47,941 nucleotides of DNA, taken from positions 1-47,941 of the forward strand of contig NZ_CAJWRQ010000010.1 of assembly GCF_913046405.1 (NCBI RefSeq). The letters are read 5' to 3'. Shown here piece after piece: positions 25,842 to 32,532 of this stretch. Within the stretch, counting starts at the first letter, position 1, and each line of letters starts with the position of its first letter. Under the pieces are notes generated by a model that was not told where the DNA came from, did no database searches, and worked only from the letters and a program-made list of their open reading frames with translations. Source of the DNA: an uncultured Christiangramia sp. (GTDB taxonomy: Bacteria; Bacteroidota; Bacteroidia; Flavobacteriales; Flavobacteriaceae). Both the position numbers and the translations under genes were made by a program.

Positions 25842-26792
25842 CTAATCGGTGATTTTGATTCTAAATTCGGGCATTACATATTTCCCTTCCCTGTCATTAT
25901 AGGTGATGTCCCAGGTTCTAATATCAACCCAGCCTCCGGGTTCGAAAAAATAAATTTTGAAGTTGGATTCTTCAGGAGCGAAAACACCTTTATAGACTGG
26001 TCCATAACGCTTATTTCTATAATCTTCAGCTACAAGTTCATTATTGATATAGTAATCCTTGACTTCGAAATACTCATTCTCCTTTATGAATAAATGCTCA
26101 AGACCTATATAAAAACCTCCCTCGGGAATCTGAATTTTCTGATCAAGCAATTCGACATCAACCTTATTTTTACCTACTGGTTTGGTGACAACGATGTCCT
26201 GGGTGATATCTTTCCCGGGAAGTCCGTTTTCGTCTACATTATACAAATGAATACGGAATTTCGGATTCAAGCCTTTTTGTTCTTCCGTAGCATAAAAATA
26301 AACCGTGATCTCTATCAAAAAAGCGGCTCCCTCAAACTTATCAGGTTTTGGGTAATAACGCGCTATGGTGGAAGGATAAAGCGCTGCGTTCATAATTCCT
26401 ATCCCAACGGTCTCAAAGCGCCAATCAGGCCTGTAAGTAAACGATCTATTATGTCTAACTGGTGTAATCATTACCTCGCCCAAACCTTCGGTAAGTGCAT
26501 TCATGGGTACTAACCTCTGTTTTTCCAAATCAGAGATTTTCAGTAATTCCGGCTCATAACCAACATGGGTAAATATGAGCACTTCACTTTTCAGGCCGTC
26601 TGCAACATTAAATGCAAACATACCCTGTTCATCTGTGCTGGTGCCAAGCCTGTAATCCTGAAACATGATATGAGCGTATGGCAAGGCCCTATTAGTAGCT
26701 CTATCGATTACTCTTCCAGTTATCCTGGAATTTTGAGCTACACTAAAAGCGGTAGTAAAGAAAAGGATTAAGAGAAAAACGGAGGCTTTCAA
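25842..26792 (-). CDS. Secreted protein with carboxypeptidase-regulatory-like domain, first of a pair
   Basis: 316 residues with a signal peptide (KASVFLLILFFTTAFSVAQ). The start is TTG at 26792, immediately after the in-frame TGA of the exonuclease gene; the next Met is some 40 residues in and would remove the signal. The N-terminal transthyretin-like domain (ITGRVIDRATNRALPYAHI, DEQGMFAF) is followed by a beta domain with FRIHLYNVDENGLPG, VDVELLDQKIQIPEGGFYIG. It ends with RIKITD. It shares its domain plan with the next gene. The location is probably periplasmic or cell surface; no function is known. Confidence 0.75.
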   Translation of the reverse strand: MKASVFLLILFFTTAFSVAQNSRITGRVIDRATNRALPYAHIMFQDYRLGTSTDEQGMFAFNVADGLKSEVLIFTHVGYEPELLKISDLEKQRLVPMNALTEGLGEVMITPVRHNRSFTYRPDWRFETVGIGIMNAALYPSTIARYYPKPDKFEGAAFLIEITVYFYATEEQKGLNPKFRIHLYNVDENGLPGKDITQDIVVTKPVGKNKVDVELLDQKIQIPEGGFYIGLEHLFIKENEYFEVKDYYINNELVAEDYRNKRYGPVYKGVFAPEESNFKIYFFEPGGWVDIRTWDITYNDREGKYVMPEFRIKITD

Positions 26793-27569
26793 TCAGGATA
26801 GTTTGGTGTTTAGCTTTCTCAATTTAATGGCCGTAAGTACTTTCTTAGTGTAAAGTGGGAAATCTGCATTTTGCATCCAGCCAAAATATCCAGGTTCATC
26901 CTCAAGCACCTGTTCTACCTGCTTTCCGCGATACTTCCCAAAAGAAAACACTTCTCTTCCCTTTTTATCAAAACTTATGAATCCGGCGAAATCTGCAAAT
27001 TTCTTTCGAGAACTAAAGTCTGCCAGCCATTTCATATCGTTTTCAAGATCATTGTATCGATCCAGTTGTGATTTTAAAACTTCGTATGTCGCTTCGGTAT
27101 CTGCTTCTGCTCCATGTGCACCTTCAAGTTCTTTTCCACAGTAAAACTGGTAAGCCGCAGATAATGTACGCTGTTCTTTTTTATGAAAGATCGTTTGAAC
27201 ATCTACGGCAACGACATTCTTCATCTCGAAATCAATTCCCGCACGAAGCAATTCCTCAGCGAGTAATGGAATATCGAATCTATTGGAGTTATAGCCGGCA
27301 AGGTCACAGCCTTTGATAAGATCATGAACTTTCGTTGCCAGTTGTTGGAAGGTTGGCTCATTCGCCACCTTTTCATTATCAATGCCATGAATTGCGATCA
27401 CCTCTTTAGGAATTTCACACTCGGGATTTACCAGCCAGGTATAGCTTTCTTTATTACCGTTTGGGTAGACTTTGAGCACTGCCATTTCCACAATACGGTC
27501 TTTAGAAATATTGGTTCCCGTAGTTTCAAGGTCAAAAAAGCAAATAGGTCTGGTAAGTTTAAGCTCCAT
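26793..27569 (-). CDS. DnaQ-like 3'-5' exonuclease (DEDDh)
   Basis: 258 residues from the ATG at 27569; the open frame extends upstream but that part looks non-coding and holds the promoter. DEDDh motifs are complete: FFDLETTG (Exo I), GYNSNRFDIPLL (Exo II) and HGAEADTEATYEVL (Exo III, His and Asp). The C-terminal 65 residues (FSFGKYRGKQVEQVLEDEP) resemble the small domain found in ExoX-like and DUF3820 proteins. It could be an epsilon-like proofreading subunit or a repair or RNA exonuclease. It is the first gene of a tight six-gene run. Confidence 0.9.
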   Translation of the reverse strand: MELKLTRPICFFDLETTGTNISKDRIVEMAVLKVYPNGNKESYTWLVNPECEIPKEVIAIHGIDNEKVANEPTFQQLATKVHDLIKGCDLAGYNSNRFDIPLLAEELLRAGIDFEMKNVVAVDVQTIFHKKEQRTLSAAYQFYCGKELEGAHGAEADTEATYEVLKSQLDRYNDLENDMKWLADFSSRKKFADFAGFISFDKKGREVFSFGKYRGKQVEQVLEDEPGYFGWMQNADFPLYTKKVLTAIKLRKLNTKLS

Positions 27570-27589
27570 GAGAAATGATTTATTTGTAG

Positions 27590-27597
27590 CAAAGATA
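27590..27597 (-). promoter_or_regulatory. -7 element of the exonuclease-to-cinA run
   Basis: TATCTTTG on the minus strand matches TAnnTTTG exactly; TTTA 20 bases upstream is a fair -33 match. The predicted start is near 27585, a leader of about 16 bases. It also argues against a longer exonuclease N-terminus. Confidence 0.6.
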
Positions 27598-27743
27598 CTA
27601 TAATTATGAGCCGCAATTAAATTCAGCAAGAGGTTTCGAGACGCAAAAAATCTATACAAATGCAAGGGATTAGAACGAAATCGAGGAGTTTGTTTTTGAA
27701 AATACCTTTTATCTATTTGAACCTTTACAAGTCTCAATACATT

Positions 27744-28162
27744 TTGAAATACATCTCCTATATAAGCCAGCAATCGCATATACTTAAAGATGCAGATATG
27801 GAAACATTACTCAACAGTAGCAGAAAAAATAATGCTGCGAGTGATGTTACTGGATTACTAATTTCATATCAGGGACTTTTCATCCAATATATAGAAGGAG
27901 AAGCCTCAATAGTAGACAATCTCTTTCAAAGAATATAAAGGCCCCGAGACACCATTCAATTGTAGAAATTTCTTCCGATTTTCTTGAGTACCGCCAATTT
28001 AAAAACTGGTCCATGGCTTTTCGTAAACTTAGCAGTAAAAAGGCGGAAGCAATCTTAGGTCACAGAGACTTGGACAGAAATGCCATTATAGAAAGTGATA
28101 AAATGGAAGGCAAACATCCTGCTTTAAAATTGCTCGATTCTTTTTTAAACAATCTTCAGTAA
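27744..28162 (+). pseudogene. BLUF-domain blue-light receptor, frameshifted
   Basis: Two adjacent frames together encode one BLUF domain. The first part starts at TTG 27744 (KYISYISQQS) and stops at a TAA at 27936-27938; the protein resumes two bases out of phase as KAPRHHSIVEISSDFLEYR and continues to 28162. At the break the sequence is ATATAAAG where ATAAAG would keep the frame, so a duplicated AT explains it. Restored length would be 138 residues, normal for a single-domain BLUF protein. All flavin-site residues remain: Tyr6, Asn30 and Gln48, spaced 24 and 18 as in AppA (Tyr21, Asn45, Gln63), and NWSMAFR holds the Trp and Met. It may be a recent pseudogene, a sequencing error, or a frameshifted gene. 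A TTG at 27717 is an alternative start. Confidence 0.8.
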
Positions 28163-28166
28163 AAAA

Positions 28167-28195
28167 AAAGCTGCGAAGTTTATCTTCACAGCTTT
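28167..28195. terminator. Bidirectional terminator between BLUF and E2 genes
   Basis: AAAGCTG and CAGCTTT plus an inner GAAG/CTTC stem with one C-A mismatch and loop TTTAT. Flanking A- and T-rich tracts allow it to end transcripts from both convergent genes. Confidence 0.7.
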
Positions 28196-28220
28196 CTATA
28201 GTTATTTTAATCCTAGACAG

Positions 28221-29549
28221 CTAGATCTCGCGATCCTTGTCAAATCCTTCCAGGTATTGAGCCACACGCTGAACGAACTGACCTCCAAGGGCGCCGTTCA
28301 CCACACGGTGATCATAACTGTGAGAAAGGATCATCTTATATCGTATTCCAATAAAATCACCATCAGGAGTTTCGATCACCGCTGGCATTTTACGAATTGC
28401 ACCAAGAGCAAGAATACCTACTTGTGGCTGATTGATAATAGGAGTTCCCATGATACTTCCAAAAGTCCCCACGTTGGTTACCGTATAAGTACCTCCCTGG
28501 ATATCGTCCGGTTTCAATTTATTTTGTCTTGCGCGATTAGCCAGGTCATTCACCGCCTTGGCCATCCCAACAAGATTAAGCCTGTCTGCATTTTTGATCA
28601 CTGGAACGATCAAATTACCATCTGGAAGTGCCGCAGCCATTCCAAGGTTAATATTTTTCTTCTTGATTATTTTAGAAGCATCTTCATTTACCGAAATATT
28701 CACCAACGGGAAATCACGAATTGCTTTCGCCACAGCTTCCATAAAAATTGGAGTAAAAGTTAACTTCTCTCCTTCTTTCTTCTGAAATTCATTTTTATGT
28801 TTATTTCTCCAGTTCCAGATATTTGTAACATCTACTTCAATAAATGACTGTACATGTGCAGATTTCTGAACGCTGTCCACCATATGATGTGCGATCATTT
28901 TACCCATTCTGCTCATCTCGATGATCTCATCTTCCCCGCTAACTACAGGTTCCAGCTGACTGGATACTTTCTTATCCAGACCTTTAGATTCGACAGCTTT
29001 TGGGGCTGACTCCGCCGCTACAGTATTTCCGCCTTTTTTCCTGTTCTCTACGTACTCTAAAATATCATTTTTGGTAACCCGCGAATCTTTCCCGGTTCCA
29101 TTTATAGAATCAAGTTCAGAAAGTGAAATCCCTTCTTCCTTCGCAATATTTTTTACTAGTGGAGAATAGAATTTATCAGAATCTGAATAATCTTCGCTAG
29201 TTTCTGCGGAAGCAGTTTGTTTGGCGGTTTCAACAGATTTAGAAACTTCGGCTGCTTCAGCAGGAGCTGCTTCTTCTTCCTGTTCTTCTGAAGAAGAATC
29301 TTCATCACCATCGGTTTCAATAATAGCGATCACCTGACCTACTTTTACCACATCATCAGCTTCGAAAAGTTTTTCCACAAGGGTCCCGTCAACTTCTGAA
29401 GGGACTTCACTATCAACTTTGTCTGTAGCGATCTCAAGTACCGGCTCATCCATCTCAATAGTATCTCCAACTTCCTTAAGCCAGCTTGTTATGGTTGCCT
29501 CTGCAACACTTTCACCCATTTTTGGTAACTTCAATTCAAATTTTGCCAT
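28221..29549 (-). CDS. Dihydrolipoamide acyltransferase (E2) of a 2-oxo acid dehydrogenase
   Basis: 442 residues. One lipoyl domain (1-80) with the modified Lys44 in EIATDKVDSEV, an acidic Ala/Glu-rich linker, an E3-binding domain (about 130-175, SPLVKNIAKEEGISL), and a catalytic domain from about 210. The start MAKFELKLPKMGES suggests the branched-chain type rather than the oxoglutarate type, but this is not certain. The catalytic motif reads SYDHRVVNGALGG: the His is present (His414), while the usual HRxxDG Asp is Asn418. E1 and E3 genes are not adjacent. The upstream 216 bases are A/T-rich with only a weak promoter candidate. Confidence 0.92.
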   Translation of the reverse strand: MAKFELKLPKMGESVAEATITSWLKEVGDTIEMDEPVLEIATDKVDSEVPSEVDGTLVEKLFEADDVVKVGQVIAIIETDGDEDSSSEEQEEEAAPAEAAEVSKSVETAKQTASAETSEDYSDSDKFYSPLVKNIAKEEGISLSELDSINGTGKDSRVTKNDILEYVENRKKGGNTVAAESAPKAVESKGLDKKVSSQLEPVVSGEDEIIEMSRMGKMIAHHMVDSVQKSAHVQSFIEVDVTNIWNWRNKHKNEFQKKEGEKLTFTPIFMEAVAKAIRDFPLVNISVNEDASKIIKKKNINLGMAAALPDGNLIVPVIKNADRLNLVGMAKAVNDLANRARQNKLKPDDIQGGTYTVTNVGTFGSIMGTPIINQPQVGILALGAIRKMPAVIETPDGDFIGIRYKMILSHSYDHRVVNGALGGQFVQRVAQYLEGFDKDREI

Positions 29550-29765
29550 ATCGTTAAATCAGATGCGATTTTTATTATTCAGGTTGCGAATTTAATCAAA
29601 TTAACACTTATTAAATATTAAAAAATCAATAAAATTGAATTATACTGATATTCTTTCAAACAAGTATCTGTGTCAAACTCCCGCTAAAATTACAATTTCA
29701 ACAACGCAATTGAAAAAGATTCAGATAATTTTAGCTACTTAATATAATTAGTTTCTAGGCCAGTT

Positions 29766-30383
29766 CTAGCTTTTAAGGCTGTTTTCAAAAGGAATTCTAT
29801 TCGTAATACTTCTTCCTAAGGTCACCTCATCTGCATATTCCAGTTCATCTCCTACAGAAATTCCTCTGGCGATCGTAGAGGTTTTGATTCCGATTCCTTC
29901 CAGTTGTTTGAAAATATAGAAGTTCGTTGTATCGCCTTCCAGTGTGCTGCTCAATGCAAATATGATCTCCTCGATCTTCCCTTCTCTAACCTTTTCAATC
30001 AAAGCTTTAATCGTTAACTGTGAAGGTCCAACCCCATCCATAGGACTTATCTTTCCTCCAAGCACATGATAATGCCCCCGATACTGCCCGGTATTTTCAA
30101 TGGCCATCACGTCGCGAATATCTTCGACCACACATACAATTTCTGAAACACGATTTGGATTTGCACAAATCTCACAAAGCTCGGTATCGCTAATATTGAA
30201 GCAATTGCTACAAAGCTTTATATTCTCGCGAAGATCGAGCAGGGATTTTGAAAGCCTGGAGGTCTGCTCCTCCGGTTGCTTCAGTAAGTGAAGCACCAGT
30301 CTTAACGCTGTTCGCTTTCCTATTCCCGGCAACTGAGACATTTCGTCTACTGCCTGCTCCAGTAATTTTGATGAAAAATCCAT
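29766..30383 (-). CDS. recR: Recombination mediator RecR
   Basis: 205 residues, standard length. Helix-hairpin-helix near the N-terminus ([12 protein letters not shown]), a four-cysteine zinc site (CSNC...CEIC, about 57-72), and a Toprim domain with [12 protein letters not shown] and the GG(K)ISPMDGVGP loop. RecR works with RecF and RecO to load RecA at gaps. It is encoded alone, divergent from the symporter, with 77 bases between the two starts. Confidence 0.97.
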   Translation of the reverse strand: MDFSSKLLEQAVDEMSQLPGIGKRTALRLVLHLLKQPEEQTSRLSKSLLDLRENIKLCSNCFNISDTELCEICANPNRVSEIVCVVEDIRDVMAIENTGQYRGHYHVLGGKISPMDGVGPSQLTIKALIEKVREGKIEEIIFALSSTLEGDTTNFYIFKQLEGIGIKTSTIARGISVGDELEYADEVTLGRSITNRIPFENSLKS

Positions 30384-30460
30384 ACGCGAATTTATGATTT
30401 TTTTGTTGCATGAAATTAGCTTCAGCTTAATTTGTAAATTGCCCGCTTTAAAGAAAAATT

Positions 30461-31900
30461 ATGCAGCCATACCAGGTACTAATTCTAATCGCCGCCTATT
30501 TTGCAGTACTTATTCTTATTTCCTACTTCACTGGAAGAGGAGGCAGTAATGCTGAATTTTTCAAAGCGAATAAACAGGCTCCCTGGTATCTGGTAGCTTT
30601 CGGAATGATTGGCGCCTCACTGAGTGGGATCACCTTTATTTCTATCCCCGGCACGGTTGAGACTGACTCCTTTAGTTACTTCCAGGTCGTACTTGGATAC
30701 ACAGTTGGATACGCAGTGATCGGGCAGGTTTTACTTCCACTCTATTATAAGCTTAATCTTACCTCCATATATACTTATCTAGATACCCGATTTGGGAATG
30801 CTTCGTATAAAACAGGTGCTTCTTTTTTTCTGTTAAGCCGTGTTGTTGGTGCAAGTTTCAGACTATTCCTGGTGGCAAATGTGCTACAGCTTATCGTATT
30901 TGATGCGTTAGGTGTTCCATACTATATTACGGTTTCTATCACCATACTGCTCATCTGGCTGTATACCTTTAAAAGCGGAATAAAGACCATCGTCTGGACA
31001 GATACCCTGCAAACATTCTTTATGCTGCTTGCGTTGGGGATCACCATCTATTTTATTTCTGAAGATCTCGGGTTCTCTGTAGCAAATCTCATGAATTATT
31101 TAGCTGAAAGTGAGCATTCCCAGATCTTCTTCTTCGATGATTGGAAGAGCAAAGATCACTTTGTAAAACAGTTCCTTTCAGGAGCATTCATCGCTATCGT
31201 TATGACCGGTTTGGATCAGGATATGATGCAAAAAAACCTTACCTGTAGAAGCCTGAAGGATGCCCAGAAAAATATGTTCTGGTTTACCATCGTTCTTGTT
31301 TTCGTAAACTTCTTATTTCTGGCTTTGGGAGTTCTCTTAACCGACTATGCCGATTTGAATGGTATTACCGAAACTAAAGATAAATTATTTCCTGCCATTG
31401 CCGCCAGCGGTAATCTAGGTTTTGCCGTGGCAGTTTTCTTTATTCTGGGACTTATTGCTGCCGCTTATTCCAGTGCAGACAGCGCTCTTACAAGTTTGAC
31501 AACCTCTTTCAGTATCGATATCCTTGATATTGAAAAAAAATATGATGAGAAGAAACAGATCAGGATCAGAAAGCAAATTCATATTGCGATTTCCGTTCTT
31601 TTAATTCTGGTAATGCTGGTCTTTAAATATGCGATCGCAGATAAAAGTGTGATCAACAAATTGTTTCAGTTTGCTGGGTACACCTACGGGCCCTTGCTTG
31701 GTTTGTATGCCTTTGGACTTTTTACGAAGTGGCAGGTAAAAGATAAACTAGTGCCGATAATTGCGATTCTTGCTCCGGTACTTTCTTATATCATCAGCGT
31801 AAACAGTCTTGCCTGGCTTGGATTCGAATTTGGATTCTTTATCCTGATTCTGAATGGTTTTCTAACTTTCTTAGGATTAATATTGCTGAGAAGAAAGTAG
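30461..31900 (+). CDS. Sodium/solute symporter (SSS family)
   Basis: 479 residues with about 13 predicted membrane helices and short loops. The N-terminal half has GASLSGITFISIPG, the core SSS helix that binds sodium and substrate, and YTFKSGIKTIVWTDTLQTFF, a typical SSS signature. It imports a small solute with Na+; sugars, amino or organic acids are all possible, and the sequence does not tell which. Its last 24 bases overlap the end of the convergent CoA-binding gene. The start ATG is the first Met of the first helix. Confidence 0.92.
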   Translation: MQPYQVLILIAAYFAVLILISYFTGRGGSNAEFFKANKQAPWYLVAFGMIGASLSGITFISIPGTVETDSFSYFQVVLGYTVGYAVIGQVLLPLYYKLNLTSIYTYLDTRFGNASYKTGASFFLLSRVVGASFRLFLVANVLQLIVFDALGVPYYITVSITILLIWLYTFKSGIKTIVWTDTLQTFFMLLALGITIYFISEDLGFSVANLMNYLAESEHSQIFFFDDWKSKDHFVKQFLSGAFIAIVMTGLDQDMMQKNLTCRSLKDAQKNMFWFTIVLVFVNFLFLALGVLLTDYADLNGITETKDKLFPAIAASGNLGFAVAVFFILGLIAAAYSSADSALTSLTTSFSIDILDIEKKYDEKKQIRIRKQIHIAISVLLILVMLVFKYAIADKSVINKLFQFAGYTYGPLLGLYAFGLFTKWQVKDKLVPIIAILAPVLSYIISVNSLAWLGFEFGFFILILNGFLTFLGLILLRRK

Positions 31901-32239
31901 TACCAGCGTACAGGCATTTTCGAAGTAGATATTATTCTTCCGAAGCAAGGTGTAAAGCTCAGGGTTTTCAGTTCCAGGGTTGAAGATCACTCTCTTTGGA
32001 TTCAGCGAAATGATATAATCGTAATATTGTTCCTGCCTTTTCGCATTAAGATATAAGGTAATGGTATCTATATCTTCAAAATCTTCCATTTCTGTATGGA
32101 TCTTTACACCATCCACCGTCCCCTCTCTAAGACCAATTGCCACAGTGGGTTGTTTAAATCTTACAAGCTTATTAATAGCAAGATGGGAATATCTATTGGG
32201 TTTCAAGGAAGCACCCATAACCAGTGTTTTCTTCTTCAT
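31877..32239 (-). CDS. CoA-binding domain protein (YccU-like)
   Basis: 120 residues with a Rossmann-type CoA-binding fold: KTLVMGASLKPNRYSHLAIN at the N-terminus, GVKIHTEMEDFEDIDTITLYL in the middle and RVIFNPGTENPELYTLLRKN near the end, which matches the conserved NPG segment. Such proteins bind CoA or acyl-CoA, but their role is not known. The ATG at 32239 lies opposite the long intergenic region before the TonB receptor. Confidence 0.85.
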   Translation of the reverse strand: MKKKTLVMGASLKPNRYSHLAINKLVRFKQPTVAIGLREGTVDGVKIHTEMEDFEDIDTITLYLNAKRQEQYYDYIISLNPKRVIFNPGTENPELYTLLRKNNIYFENACTLVLLSSQQY

Positions 32240-32532
32240 AATGGTAAAGTAAATAAATTTTACTGTAACAATCTCCAGATAGATCAGTCTTTAAATTGAG
32301 GACCGGCCCTTTGTGGTATCATCGAATTAATTATGATGGTTAGTGTTAATGACTATGATATCACAAACCTGCGTTCATCTTATTGATGAGCGCAGGTTAT
32401 TTTTAAAAAATTGTAACAAGATAATTTTTTGGTCGTCTTATAGGTAGTATCATCACATTTTGCAATCCATGGCTTCATCTATTATGTATTGCAAGGTAAT
32501 ATGTTATAATTAATCATCTAATCAATCAAAAA
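32240..32532. other. Divergent intergenic region before the TonB receptor
   Basis: 293 bases without a gene between two divergent starts. It holds one strong hairpin at 32366-32398 with a following T-run on the plus strand. No promoter with both boxes is clear in either direction, and no peptide longer than about 60 codons is convincing. Confidence 0.5.
32366..32405 (+). terminator. Strong hairpin-terminator not linked to any gene
   Basis: AACCTGCG pairs with CGCAGGTT and TCATC with GATGA, giving a 14-bp stem with one T-G wobble and a TTATT loop. ATTTTTA follows on the plus strand. Both flanking genes point away, so it would end a short transcript or leader that begins within the intergenic region. 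Confidence 0.6.

Noticed and set aside
27570-27779. N-terminal extension of the exonuclease upstream of the ATG at 27569
   Set aside because: The extra 70 residues do not look like part of the family, and an exact -7 promoter element lies in this segment.
30387-30394. TAAATTCG as a leaderless recR promoter
   Set aside because: One mismatch in the most conserved TTTG part and no good -33 box; not strong enough to list.
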